Source: Hyperoodon ampullatus
Taxonomy: Eukaryota > Chordata > Mammalia > Artiodactyla > Ziphiidae
DNA length: 64,000 nt
Reading direction: 5' to 3'
Assembly: GCA_949752795.1 (NCBI GenBank)
Contig: OX457061.1
Location: 29,392,425 to 29,456,424, forward strand
The translations under genes and the position numbers were made by a program. The notes beneath the pieces are model-generated. The model did not search any database. It was not told the origin of the DNA and saw only the letters and a list, made by a program, of their open reading frames with translations. Shown here in pieces: positions 47,058-57,996 of the stretch (positions within the stretch are counted from its first letter, which is position 1; each line of letters starts with the position of its first letter).

Positions 47058-47295
47058 CATTTGACTTTTGAACAACACAGAAATTGGGGTGCTGACCCTC
47101 AGTGCCATGGAAAATTGATGTATAACCTATAGTCAGCCTTCCATATACATGGTTGTAGTTATTTCATATCTGCAGTTTCACATCTACAGATTCAACAACC
47201 ACTGATTGTGTAGGACTGTAGTATTTACTATAGAAAAAAATCCGGGTATAAATGGACCCATGCAGTTCAAACCCTTTTTGCTCAAGGATCAACAC
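47058..47295. mobile_element. Tigger/MER8-like MITE nested in old L1 ORF2
   Basis: A 238-bp element with terminal inverted repeats catttgacttttgaacaac (left) and the complement of gtgttgatccttgagcaaa (right), flanked by TA at 47056-47057 and 47296-47297. The inner sequence (cagccttccatatacatgg, cagattcaaca) resembles the Tigger-family MITE MER8. Host L1 resumes with ttagcacaccaattcaacaa, so TA was the target duplicated by a mariner/pogo-type transposase. Confidence 0.85.
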
Positions 47296-47329
47296 TATTA
47301 GCACACCAATTCAACAATACATTATGACA

Positions 47330-49235
47330 TTGATAGGAAACAAATTCACTCCCCCCATATGCTGATCACTATTGAAATTAATAACAGAAATATAAAAATC
47401 AAGGAGGACCCCAAACGGCCCTGAAACTTGGAAAACTGTTCATTCATATGCCAGAATATTTTACTTGTAGAAAAGAAAAGCAGGAAATATGCTGATTTGT
47501 AGTTACTTCTCCTGAAAAAGATGGAGAAAAAATGGTAGATATACAAAACCTCACTAATGTCCCCCACATTGTGAGCCTTAAGGACTGAAGTAGACAGTAA
47601 GCCAACAGAAGCTATTGCCTGGATCGCTAGCCTTTGAAAGCAGTTTTTAAGAAGGTGAAGTGTAATGCAGCAGCAGCTATTCTAAGGCAAACAACAGTGA
47701 TTAGATTGTCCTTGATTTGGAAGTACAACTATCCTGTAACAATGGAAATGAGGCTAGGCACAGACACAACTTGTAACTGATGTGGTGCCTCGGCCAAAAA
47801 ATCCAGGATGTGCAAAATTGGCTCCTACACCGTGTATACATAAGCTTTATCAAGCACAGACCTCTTGTCAGACATCTGCTGAGACCACCTATAGCTCCAA
47901 CACCCTTCATTTTAGTACAATGCTGAGATAGTAATGTAAGCTTATATCAACTAGCCATTTAATCTAACATACCTTGAATAGAATCTAATGGTAACCAGGT
48001 GCACTGTGGTGTTGGCAGAGAATCTCATTTCCCTTGCTTTTGGACAGATATCAAAGTCATAAAAATCTCTGTGTATTTAAAGAGGAATAAATGTTAGAAC
48101 AAAAAACAACAAAGTGCTTGGAACACTGAAAATATTGTCCATTTTAAAATCCAGAAAATGTTTTACTTAAGATGCAGTAAATAGAAATCATTTTTTAAAA
48201 TTACTGTAGTTAAAAAAAAAGAAGTCTCAATGGATTTGAAGAATAGGTAGAGGGAATAATAGAAATAAAGTTGAAAGGTGAGGATGTTATTGTGAGGAAA
48301 TAAGAATTAAAGAATTAATAAGTGGAAAACCAGAGACTGAGCTGTGGATAAGCTAACCTTGAGGTCACTGAAGATACTGTAAAAAGAATTAATGTCAAAA
48401 GTTAGCTGAGAACCAGAACTAAGCAAGTAAATCATAGGATGACAGGTGGCAACAGTAGAGACAGGGAAGAGAGTAGTGTTAGAGACCATAAACCCCAAGT
48501 AGTTTTCATATTGAAGTGAAGAGGAGGATGGAGATTGAATAGTCTGAAGTACACCATAATATGACTGACACATCATAGGTGCTCAGTATGTGGAAACTAA
48601 TATTATTGCTGTGGTTTAAGTCATAAAGCAGGATATCAGGTGGTCTACTCTTCAGTAATTGATTGATATATCCATTTTATATTTATGAAATGCATTTTTT
48701 TCTTTAAGGGCATTTTAATTTTATTGTGGAGCTGCCACAGTAACGTAAAAAGAGTTAGTATGGACTAAGTATAATACTTGGTGGTAATCCAGATCAAGTG
48801 AACATCTCATTTAGAAAGTCATCCCACAGTACTTTCATAATGCCCCAAACACTGACTAGCAGAGCTCATATCTGAATAATACAATAGTAAGAGATTGTTA
48901 AATATATTTAAAAATACCTACAGATATTTTTTCAAGGCCAAAGGTGGGGGTAGGGTGATACTGTGCATTGCCTCAATGGCACATATCAACTCTGCTAAAG
49001 AAAGAAAAAATTAACACAGTACAATTCAGCCTGCAGCTATATATTTTTGACACCTATAGAGGTTGTAATAGGCCTCTTCAGATATTCAAAGGTATTATTG
49101 AATTAATTTTAACTTATTTTACAAGTTCTATTTCTTTATTGTGGTATATATGGAATATAACAGTGCATGTAACTACTGTATTTTAAATCTGTGTTTTAAG
49201 GACGATGACTATTTTAAAGCATTCCCTATCCTGTG
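47330..49235. other. Sequence of unclear origin
   Basis: No gene was recognised. Positions 47330-47950 are a little G+C-richer, with cccaaacggccc and ggtgcctcggcc words, and might be an old LTR or retrocopy, but no family or parent could be named. Near 48555-48595 the words cacatcataggtgctcag resemble the end of a MIR or L2 copy. The rest is A+T-rich. Confidence 0.45.
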
Positions 49236-49239
49236 CCCT

Positions 49240-49425
49240 TCAAAGAGAGGCTAAAAGTGGGTTCTTTGGTGCCAGTCTGCCTGGGTTCATATTTTGGCTT
49301 TACTTCTTACTAGCTGAAGAACCTTAAATGATTTACTTAGCTTTGGGCTGGGGAGCAGTTAGGTCTTCTCACTTATAAAATTGGGGATATTAGGGCAATA
49401 TGTAATAAATGAATAACTTTTCCCC
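49240..49425 (+). mobile_element. MIR SINE (sense)
   Basis: The words ggtgccagtctgcctgggtt then catat, cttcttactagctgaagaac, aatgatttacttagct and cttataaaattggggat follow the MIR core in order, with the expected divergence. Confidence 0.85.
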
Positions 49426-49609
49426 AGTATCAGGTATATACTACCAGTAGTATATGTATTTACTATATAGTAGTAGTAGTGTAAGATGTATAGTTGCACT
49501 CAGTAAATCTTAAGATGCATTATATTATTGCTACTATTACTATTAGTAATAGTTGTGGTAGTATTTGGAAAAACAGAATATCAAGAAGTTGAAGAAAATT
49601 TTATCTCAT

Positions 49610-49745
49610 ATGCTGAATATTAAATGCAAGGGACTTAACAAGTATTATCTAATCTAATCCACACAATAAGCACATGAGATAGGTATTATTATTCTATTTT
49701 ACAGATGTAGAAATTAAAGCTTACTGAATCTAGATGAAATTGATT
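49610..49745 (-). mobile_element. MIR SINE (antisense)
   Basis: The words tctaatctaatccacacaat, gagataggtattattattct and attttacagatgtagaaatt match the complement of the MIR core. Confidence 0.82.
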
Positions 49746-49749
49746 CTAG

Positions 49750-50680
49750 ATGCTATGCTTTTCCCCTTGTGTCATTTGATCTTATCTCTTTCATTGAGAC
49801 CGTCACCATGACTAATTGATTTAATTCCATATAGAAAATCATGTTTTATTTGCTCTCTTTACTCATAATTTTTACCTTTGAATACCTAATTTCCATTAGG
49901 TTATGTCATGCTTTTAGCTTTTAAAGAGGGAATATAAAATAGGAATATTAACCTCAATTTTTAGTCACTCCCATCTGCCGCCTAACTAAACATAAAATTT
50001 TAAATACTATTTGATACAATCTCTGGTGTTTGGAACATCACCATATTTTTATTGTTATTTTTGTGTATGGAAGCAATTGGTATTTGATTTAAAACAAATA
50101 CGAACTTGAAATGACATTCCTTTCCACTTTAAGTCTCTATACTTTTTAAATTTGTTTATATAAGCTTACTATAAATTTTATAGTACTCTATTATATTTTA
50201 GAAATGACAATTCTGAAAGTCTATATAAGATATATGCATTCCCCAATTTAAAGTATAACCCCCACCCAGAACAGAGCCCATGTTTCCACAGAGCTGGAAC
50301 TCCAGGCTTACGGTCTCTTCCCTCCGCTGTCACTGAGCTGCTCTGGAGCACAATGGGATGGTGGCCTCACTGAGGCTGTCTGCTTTGGAGGGACCCCACC
50401 AGCTGATGCCACGACTGTCCTTGGGACTGTGGGCCACTTACCTGAAACCTGGACCTCGAAGGCCACCTTTATTCACACAAAGAAAGGATTTTTCCATTTG
50501 AATGTCAACATGTCAGAGTTTCTTACCAGCCTTGTATATCACTCTCTGGTGATTACAGTGTGTTGACTCGAGCTCTCTGTGCTACACATACCTTTCCTGA
50601 AGTGGGAGCCAGCTCCGGGAAGGTTGACCACTGTATATCTCTCAAAGTACAGCTGCAAAGCATCTCTACCAAACACCAGT
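49750..50680. other. A+T-rich sequence, then a G+C-richer unidentified segment
   Basis: From 49750 to about 50260 nothing is recognised. From about 50265 to 50680 the composition becomes clearly G+C-richer (accccaccagctgatgcc, gaaacctggacctcgaaggc). It has no open frame of note and no recognised repeat. It could be exon-derived, a retrocopy piece or unique DNA. Confidence 0.45.
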
Positions 50681-50686
50681 CTGTAC

Positions 50687-50748
50687 ATGAGGAAGCAGAC
50701 ACTGAGGCACACAGAGGTTAAGCCACTTGCTCAAAGTCATATAGACAC
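50687..50748 (-). mobile_element. MIR core fragment (antisense)
   Basis: The words acatgaggaagcagacactg, then aggcacacagaggttaagcc, then acttgctcaaagtcatat match the complement of the MIR core. The fragment directly abuts the L1 5' end. Confidence 0.75.
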
Positions 50749-51246
50749 CATGCAGCTGAAAGGGTCTTGGTGCTCTGGCCAGGTGTCAGGCCTGAGCCTC
50801 TGAGGTGGAAGAACCAAGTTCAGAACATTGGGCCACCAGAGACCTCCCAGCCACACATAATATCAATCAGCAAGAGTTCTCCCAGAGATCTCCATCTCAA
50901 CGCTAATACCCAGCTCCACTCAATGACCAGCAAGCTTCAGTGCTGGACACCCCATGCCAGACAGCTAGCAAGACAGGAACACAGCACAACCCATTAGCAG
51001 AGAGGCTGCCTAAAGTCACACTAAGTTCACAGATACCTCAAAACACACTACTGGACACAGTCCTGCCCACCACAAAGACAAGATCCAGCCTCATCCATCA
51101 GAACACAGGCACCAGCCCCATCCACCAAGAAGCCTACACAACCAACTGAACGAACCTCACCCACTGGGGGCAGACACCAAAAACAACGGGAACTACAAAC
51201 CTGCAGCCTGAGAAAATGAGACCCCAAATACAGTAAGTTAAGCAAA

Positions 51247-52134
51247 ATGGGAAGACAGAAATATGCAGCAGATTAAAGAGCAAGGAAGAAACCCACCAGA
51301 CGAAACAAATGAAGAAGAAATAGGCAGTCTACCTGAAAAAGAATTCAGGGTAATGATAGTAATCATGATCCAAAATCTTGGAAATACAATGGAGAAAATA
51401 CAAGAAACATTTAACAAGGACCTAGAAGAACTAAACAGCAAACAAACAATGATGAACAACACAATAAGTGAAATTAAAAATTCTCTAGAAGGAATCAATA
51501 GCAGAATAACTGGGGCAGAAGAACAGGTAAGCGACCTGGAAGATAAAATAGTGTAAATAACTGCCACAGAGCAGAATAAAGAAGAAGAATGAAAAGGATT
51601 GAGGACAGTCTCAGAGACCTCTGGGACAATATTAAAAGCACCAACATTCGAATTATAGGGGTCCCAGAAGAAGAAGAGAAAAAGAAAGGGACTGAGAAAA
51701 TATTTGAAGAGATTATAGTTGAAAACTTCCCTAATATGGGAGAGGACATAGTCAAGTCCAGAAAGCACAGAGAGTCCCATACCGGATAAATCCAGGGAGA
51801 AACAGGCCAAGACACATATTAATCAAACTATCAAAAATTAAATACAAAGAAAAAATATTAAAAGAAGAAAGGGAAAAGCAACAAATAACATACAAGTGAA
51901 TCCCCATAAGATTAACAGCTGATCTTTCAGCAGAAACTCTGCAAGCCAGAAGGGTAGGGCAGGACATATTTAAAGTGATGAAAGGGAAAAAAATACAACC
52001 AAGATTACTCTGCCCAGCAAGGATCTCATTCAGACTTGACAGAGAAATTAAAACCTTAACAGACAAGCAAAAGCTAAGAGAATTCAGCACCACCAAATCA
52101 GCTTTACAACAAATGCTAAAGGAACTTCTCTAGG
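51247..52134 (+). pseudogene. L1 ORF1, frameshifted
   Basis: ATG at 51247 opens MGRQKYAAD and hits a stop at once because of an extra T near 51274. The main frame resumes at 51263-51556 with the N-terminal and coiled-coil part (NEEEIGSLPEKEFRVM), stopping at 51554. The RNA-recognition part continues at 51589-51789 with IIGVPEEEEKKKGTEKIFEE and then frameshifts. C-terminal text runs to the ctctag stop at 52129-52134. This is one of the better preserved ORF1 copies in the window, but several lesions make it inactive. The 190-codon minus frame at 51238-51810 is antisense to it. Confidence 0.93.
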
Positions 52135-52191
52135 AAGGAAACACAAGAGAAGGAAAAGACCTACAATAACAGACCCAAAACAATTAAGAAA

Positions 52192-52485
52192 ATGGTAAAA
52201 GGAGCATACATATTGGTAATTACCTTAAATGTAAATGCATTAATGCTCCAACCAAAGGACACAGACTGGCTGAATGGATACAAAAACAGGACTTGTATAT
52301 ATGCTGTCTACAAGAGACCCACTTCGGACCTAGGGACACATAAAGACTGAAAGTGTGGGGATGGAAAAAGATATTCCATGCAAATGGAAATCAAAAGAAA
52401 CCTGGAGTAGCAATTCTCATATCAGAAAAAATAGACTAGATAGCAATTACAGGAAAAAAACTGTAAAAAATACAAACACATCACA
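52192..52485 (+). pseudogene. L1 ORF2 N-terminal endonuclease fragment with internal deletion
   Basis: It starts atggtaaaaggagcatacat and encodes the ILVITLNVN opening. A lost base shifts the frame soon after. The LQETHF-like region follows (ctgtctacaagagacccact). At 52428-52440 the text jumps from atatcagaaaaaatagac to gactagatagcaattacagg. In the minus-strand L1 these words are about 450 bases apart, with agact at the junction, so the central endonuclease has been deleted. Confidence 0.88.
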
Positions 52486-52489
52486 CCCA

Positions 52490-52760
52490 CTTCTACCAGC
52501 TCTTCCACCCTCTGTTTAGTCAGGGTGGTATGTATGTGTGTGTATATACATGTAGTAGTTTTAGGGAAGGCCTATATATATCTTCACAAAGCTTTAATTT
52601 TTTTCTTGCAGTTTTGAAGAAGCTTCCATTTTCTTATGTGTATTTCACTAACTGGCACTTTGATGCAATTTATTGCAATTTATTTTGGTAGAAGTCATAA
52701 ATACAATCATTTAAAAATGTTCCTCATTCCTTAGAAAGTGATTATTGTCATTTTATTAAG
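52490..52760. other. Unique-looking sequence, nothing recognised
   Basis: A+T-rich with a short TG-rich run near 52528-52545. No feature was recognised. Confidence 0.5.
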
Positions 52761-52772
52761 AATGCCTTACCT

Positions 52773-53211
52773 GTACTATTTACAATAGCCAAGACATGGA
52801 AGCAACCTAAGTGTCCAACAAATGAATGGATAAATGAATGTGGTATATATATACAATAGAACATTAATCCCCTATAAAAAAAAAAGGAATAAAATAGTAC
52901 CATTTGCAACAACATGGATGGAGCTAGAGATTAGCATACTACATGAAGACAAATATTATATGATATCATTTAAATGTGGAATGTAAGAAATAATACAAAT
53001 GAACTTATTTACAAATGAGAAACAGACTCACAGACATACAAAATAAACCTATGGTTACCAAAGGGGAAGGGGGAGTGATAAATTAGGAGTATGAGATTAA
53101 CAGATACACACTAGATATATTAAATAGGTTAACAACAGGATTTACTGTATAGTAGGGAACTATATTCAATATCTTGCAATAACCTATAATGAAAAAGAAT
53201 CTTTAAAAAAG

Positions 53212-53245
<34 letters not shown>

Positions 53246-53327
53246 TATATATAACCTAATCACTTTGCTGTACACCTGAAACTAACACAATATTGTAAGT
53301 CAACTATACTTCAATTAAAAAAAAAAA
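52773..53327 (+). mobile_element. 5'-truncated L1 3' end
   Basis: The end of ORF2 (ccaagacatggaagcaacct, caacaacatggatggagcta) and 3' UTR (ctatggttaccaaaggggaa, gaatcactttgctgtac-like) with an A11 tail. The flanks aatgccttacct (52761-52772) and agcattacct (53328-53336 region) suggest a target duplication with small differences. A (TA)n(CA)n tract at 53212-53254 is an expanded version of the usual L1 TA-run. Confidence 0.92.
53212..53262. repeat. (TA)n(CA)n(TA)n microsatellite within L1 3' UTR
   Basis: gtatatatat-type repeats, then cacacacaca, then tatatata. This occupies the place of the short TA-run in other L1 3' UTR copies. Confidence 0.95.
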
Positions 53328-53339
53328 GCATTACCTAGG

Positions 53340-53635
53340 TATAGACAGCCTTTCTCCATATTTTCCTTAGACATACAATAATGTTGCTTTACCTGTCTCC
53401 AATTTTATAGTAAAATAGAGTTCTTCAGTACCAATTCATTGAAAAGAGCTTTTTTCTTATCCCACCTGGCTCAACCAACTAATGCATGATCTCAGTCTTG
53501 AAAGAGGATTCTAACCTGTATACTCCGTTTTTCCTCTCTCACTCAGTAATTATAGTTTGGGTCTTTAGCAATTTTTCAAAAAAGAAAAATCAATATAAAC
53601 TCAAACTTGCCTTCTATTAATGACTCAATTGTAGT
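53340..53635. other. A+T-rich sequence, nothing recognised
   Basis: No gene or repeat was identified. Confidence 0.5.
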
Positions 53636-53639
53636 CACT

Positions 53640-53830
53640 AACCAGGAATGAAAGAGAGAATATCACTACAGACCTTACTGAAATTTTTTAAAAATGAATT
53701 TTATGTCACCAAATTAGATAACAGGTGAAATTCCTAAAAAGATGGAGCTACCACAAAGGACTAAGTAAGAAATAGCATATCTGAAATTCTGTAGACCTGA
53801 AGCTGATTCTGATAAGATGAATATGACAAG
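53640..53830 (+). mobile_element. Old L1M ORF2 fragment
   Basis: The words atgaaagagagaatatcact then acagacctta, caccaaattagataacaggt and gagctaccacaaaggactaa resemble the stretch before the reverse transcriptase core of an old L1. Very diverged. Confidence 0.5.
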
Positions 53831-53996
53831 CCCTGTAGCAACAAGTAAGGAAATAGCTCAAAAGATATAATGAAAAATAATTAAAAATTTAACATGCTAT
53901 GTTAGAATTTTATGGTGAATTCATATAATATAAGGCAGTAAGGAGTAAATAGAGAAAGAAAAGAGACATGAGACATAGTTTTTAAAAAAGGACCTG

Positions 53997-54435
53997 GAGT
54001 CTGTCATACAGAGTGAAGTAAGTCACAAATAGAAAAACAAATACTGTATGCTAACACATATATATGGAATAAAAAAAAAATGGTTCTGAAGAACCTAAGG
54101 GCAGGACAGGAATAAAGACACAGACATAGAGAATGGACCTGAGGACACGGGGAGGGTGAAGGGTAAGCTGGGATGAAGTGAGAGATTGGCATGGACATAT
54201 ATACACTACCAAATGTAAAATAGATAGCTAGTGGGAAGCAGCCACATAGCACAGGGAGATCAGCTCGGTGCTTTGTGACCACCTAGAGGGGTGGGCTAGG
54301 GAGGGTGGGAGGGAGACACAAGAGGGAGGAGATATGGGGATATATGTATATGTATAGCTGATTCACTTTGTTATAAAGCAGAAACTAACACACCATTGTA
54401 AAGCAATTATACTCCAATAAAGATGTTAAAAAAAT
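53997..54435 (+). mobile_element. 5'-truncated young L1 3' end
   Basis: The end of ORF2 (gtctgtcatacagagtgaag, then taagtc) and the full 3' UTR through gattcactttgttataaagc to actccaataaagatgttaaa. It matches the complement of 6039-6480 base for base over long stretches. It appears to be inserted in an older L1 that continues at 54440. The A-rich flanks prevent a clear target duplication. Confidence 0.92.
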
Positions 54436-54439
54436 AAAA

Positions 54440-56250
54440 TGACAGATGTAAACACAATTATGTCAATGATAACACTAAATGTGAATGGACTAAACAGTCC
54501 AATCAAATGGCAGTTGTCAGACTGGATAAAAAATAAGGTCCAACTATATCCTATCTACAGGAGACACAATTAAGATTCAAAGATACAAACATATGGAATG
54601 TAAAGTAAACCTCAGAAGTTTGGGAGAAGATAAGTCATGCAAACACCACCCAAAAGAAAGCTGGAGTAGCTATACTAATATGAGACAAACTTTAAACCAA
54701 AAATTTTAAAGTCACTATAAATAAAGATAGTTATAGAACTATAAAGGTAAATCCATCAGACTGCTATAACAATTGTAAATACATATTCACCTAACAGCAG
54801 AGCCCCAAAATATGAAGAAGCAAAAACTGACTGAAGTGAAAGAAGTAAATAATTTGACAACAATAGATGGGGACTTCAATACCCACTTTCAATAGTTGAT
54901 AGAACTAGATAGAAAATCAACAATGAAATAGAAGACTTAACTATAAACCAACTAGACCTAACAGACATCTATAGACCACTTCACTCAAGAATAGTGGAAT
55001 GCACATTCTTCCCAAGTGCACTTGGAACATTCTTCCAAAAAGGCAATATTCTAGACCATTAAACAAACCTTAATTAATTTAAAAGAATGGAAAAACACAA
55101 ACTTTGTTCCTTGAACACAGTGGGATAAAATTAGAAATAATAACAAAATTTGGGGAAAGTTTGGGAAACCCAAAGATTTGTGAAAAATTTAAAAGTGTAG
55201 TGCTAAATAGCCAATGGATCAAAAAAGAAATCAAATGGGAAATGTAAAAATACCATGAGATGAATTAAAATAAAGACACAACACACAAAAATATTTGAGA
55301 TGTAGCTTTAGTGCTTAGAAATTTAAAGCTGCAAATGCTTGTATTTCAAAAGAAAAATATCAAATTAATAACCTCACCTTCTCTACAAAAGAAGAGAAAA
55401 TTAAACCTAGAGCAAGCAGAAGGCAGAGTAAAATAAAAATTAGAGAATAACTTAACTAAATAGAGACTCAAAGCAATAGAGAAAATCAATGAAACCAAAA
55501 ACTTATTCTTAGAAAAGATCAACAAATAAAGGAATATTATAGAATACAGACACACACACACGTATTTTTAAAAAGAAAAAATATTTGAACAGACATTCAA
55601 ATATCTTCTTATTCAAAGATGATGTCAAATGGCACATAAGGATACAAAAACACTTAATAGCTTTTGTCACTGTGGAATTACAAATTAAAGCAGTAAGATA
55701 CCAGTACATCTTTAGAATAGCTAAAATCCAAAAAATTGGCAATATCAACTGTTGGCAAGGCTTTGGAGCAACAGGAACTCTCATTGCTGGTGGGAATGCA
55801 AAATGGTACATCCACTTGGAAAGAGTTTGACAGTTTCTTACAAAGCTAAATGTAGTCTTACCATACAATCCAGCATTTGCACTCTTTGGTGTTTATTCAA
55901 CTGATTTGAAAATTTTTATGTTCATCCTAAAATCTGCATACATGTTTGTAGCAGCTTTACTCATGATTGCCAACAACCGGAAGCAACCAAGATATTTTTC
56001 AATACGTAAATGGATAAACTGTGCTATATCCATGTAATATAGTATTATTTACTGATTAAAAAAGGGGCTGTCAAGCACAAAAAGACATGGATGAATTTAC
56101 ATGTTACTAAGTAAAAGAGACCAGTCTGAAAAAGCTACATTACTCTGTGATCCCAATTATATGACATTCTGGAAAAGACAAACCTATAGAGATTATAAAC
56201 AAATCAGAGGTTTCCAGGGAGTTGGAGATGAGGAGGAGGCTGAATAGGTG
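54440..56250 (+). pseudogene. L1M ORF2 relic
   Basis: Only the endonuclease N-terminal two thirds and the C-terminal end remain, joined across a deletion near 55520-55585. Reading frames are short, the longest being 81 codons (55585-55830). The surviving text encodes RIAKIQKIGNINCWQGFG, equivalent to the region before the C-terminal zinc knuckle in L1 ORF2. No catalytic FADD box is present. Confidence 0.8.
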
Positions 56251-57094
56251 AAGCACAGGATTTTTGAGCAGTGAAACTATACTACATGATACTGTAATGG
56301 TGAATACAAGACATTAGGCATTTGTCAATAATCAAAGAACTTTACAACAGTGAGTGAACCTTGATGTATGCAAATTTTTAAAAATGAATTAGGAGGTTGG
56401 GGAATCTCAGGATGGAATGCAGGATGTTACCAAAAAAAAAAATCTAAATGTAGTACAAATGTATAAAACAAACTTATTAATGGGAGCTGGGGAATGAGGT
56501 GCTGACTTAAGTAACTTTTGAAATTAGTGGTGTCTATAAGACTACAGACAAAGAAACTATATATAACCACTGTACTGTTGTTGATAAAGTTGTTTCTCAT
56601 GGGAGTATGTATTAATAGTTCAGAAACCACTGTACATTTATATTATAATTAAACAATTAACTAAATGAATGCAAATGGTGGGAACTCATTGTAATGAGAG
56701 GTTACACATAAGAAAAAGGAGTAGTCTAGAATGTTCCATGTGGTAATGGATTAGAGTTGGAGACATCAGTATGAACTCATGTAACTTAATATAGATATAT
56801 AGGATTACATATAGAAATATGTGTGGAGGGGTGATGGGTTATTGTGTGTACGTACATGTGTTCATATACACACAAATATCTCCTTGCTTTGTCAGCTGAG
56901 AGGGCCTGTAAGCAATGATGCCCCAGTAACAGTGAACATACCTGAGCACCCAGATCTTGGATTCAAATACCATTCTCCAATAAAAGGAACCACAGACCTT
57001 TGGAAGAATAATTTGTTCTAGAATTGGTATTGGGACAGGAATTTTACAAGATGAGCCTAAGGTATCTTGTAGTGATGGAAAATAAGAAAGTGCT

Positions 57095-57120
57095 AAAAAT
57101 AAATAAATAAATAAATAATG
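57095..57120. repeat. (AAAT)n microsatellite
   Basis: Six copies of aaat-type repeat within the L1M 3' UTR. Confidence 0.9.
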
Positions 57121-57996
57121 AAACTATATCAAATGGATCCAGGAGCCAACTGAAAGAGCTCCCAAAGGTTAAAGCTGAAACAATTTGAGCAATAAAATAA
57201 GTAATGTAGTATTGCATTATAATCCAAATTATAAAATAAATATTCATGGGCCCATACTGCTGTAAGTAAATAAATGGGGAAGAATAGACACATCTCCCAT
57301 GCAGAAATTTTCCAAATAATTTATGTAGATACTCCACTCTAAAGGAGGTGAAGTATAATTCTCCACTTTTTAAATGGGAGCTGTCCATAGTGACTTCTTC
57401 CAAAGAATACAGTATGAAAAAGGGAGGGGAAAATAAGTTTTACAAAGGAAAAATCTGACAAACACTAACTCAAGCCAGGTGATCAAAGTTAACATCAACA
57501 GTGAAAAGTCACACTGATAGTACATGCCCTTGACATGATACGATGAGAATGGCACTTGACCTCTGTTACCTTTTTCACCAAAATATTACCCCAGACTAAT
57601 CATGAGATAAACAGCAGACAAATCCCAATTGCAGGACATTTTACAAGTTACCAGACTATCAAGGTCATCAAAAATAAGGAAAGTCTGAGAAATTGTCAAA
57701 ACCAAGAGGAACCTTAAGAGACAGGACTAATAAAGGAAATATGATTTCCTGGATGGGATTCTGAAACATAAAAATTACATCAATGAAAATCCAAGGAAAT
57801 TTGAATAAAATATCAACTTTTGTTAATAATAAAGTGTTAAGTTTTGTTAAATAATTATAACCAATGCACCATCCGAACGAAAGATGTTACTAATAGGGAA
57901 GAAAACTGGTTGTGGGGTATACAGGAACTCTGTACTATCTTCACAATAATTCTAAAACTTCTGAAATAAAATGCTTACTTAAAAAACTAGTGTCCT

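Larger units (their letters stand above)
43205..47326 (+). mobile_element. Old L1 with four nested insertions, 3' part missing
   Basis: It begins with a G+C-rich 5' UTR (about 43205-43580), then ORF1 (43596 onward) and ORF2 (about 44960 onward). It stops inside the reverse transcriptase region near 47326, so the 3' half is absent. Inserted into it are an L1 tail at 44471-44550, a second L1 3' UTR piece with a GA-rich tract at 45353-45600, a CHR SINE at 46014-46223, and a Tigger-type MITE at 47058-47295. After each insertion the L1 sequence resumes at the expected position, which fixes the order of events: the L1 is older than all four. Confidence 0.92.
44960..47326 (+). pseudogene. L1 ORF2 relic, 3'-truncated and interrupted
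   Basis: The frame 44707-45126 ends with the endonuclease N-terminus (SLITLNVNGLNG). The frame 45563-45871 carries EDFNILLKSMYRSS and matches the middle of the endonuclease. Here the glycine before the catalytic DFN box is lost but the Asp is kept. Three insertions split the gene: an L1 piece, a SINE and a MITE. Later text covers the region before the reverse transcriptase core (gagctggttctttgaaaaga, aattctaccaaacacttaag) and stops at aattcaacaatacatta. The FADD box and C-terminus are absent. It is clearly dead. Confidence 0.9.
50750..52485 (+). mobile_element. L1 5' half: 5' UTR, ORF1 and part of endonuclease
   Basis: The 5' UTR (about 50750-51240) is homologous to the 5' UTR of the minus-strand L1 at 11140-11640. 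ORF1 and the start of ORF2 follow. The element ends near aatacaaacacatcaca at about 52485 without a 3' UTR or A-tail. That is opposite to the usual 5' truncation, so the 3' part was probably lost by later deletion. Within ORF2, about 450 bases of endonuclease are missing at 52435. Confidence 0.92.
54436..57980 (+). mobile_element. Old L1M (L1MC-like), large internal deletion, long 3' UTR
   Basis: Endonuclease sequence lies at 54440-55520 (aatgtgaatggactaaacag, atatcctatctacaggagac, cagacatctatagaccactt). The C-terminal part of ORF2 follows at about 55585 (tttgaacagacattcaaata, gctggtgggaatgcaaaatg), so most of the reverse transcriptase is deleted. A long L1M 3' UTR continues (aatggatccaggagccaact, gtagatactccactctaaag, ccaggtgatcaaagttaaca, ctggatgggattctgaaaca) and ends near 57980 (gggtatacaggaactctgta). 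Some bases between 56420 and 56900 could not be matched. Confidence 0.85.

Noticed and set aside
50755..51240. Gene promoter/exon suggested by G+C-rich sequence
   Set aside because: It is homologous to the 5' UTR of the L1 at 11140-11640, so it is L1 promoter region rather than a host gene.
51238..51810. 190-codon minus-strand frame, the second longest in the window
   Set aside because: It is antisense to L1 ORF1. The same antisense pattern occurs opposite ORF1 at 10537-11361.
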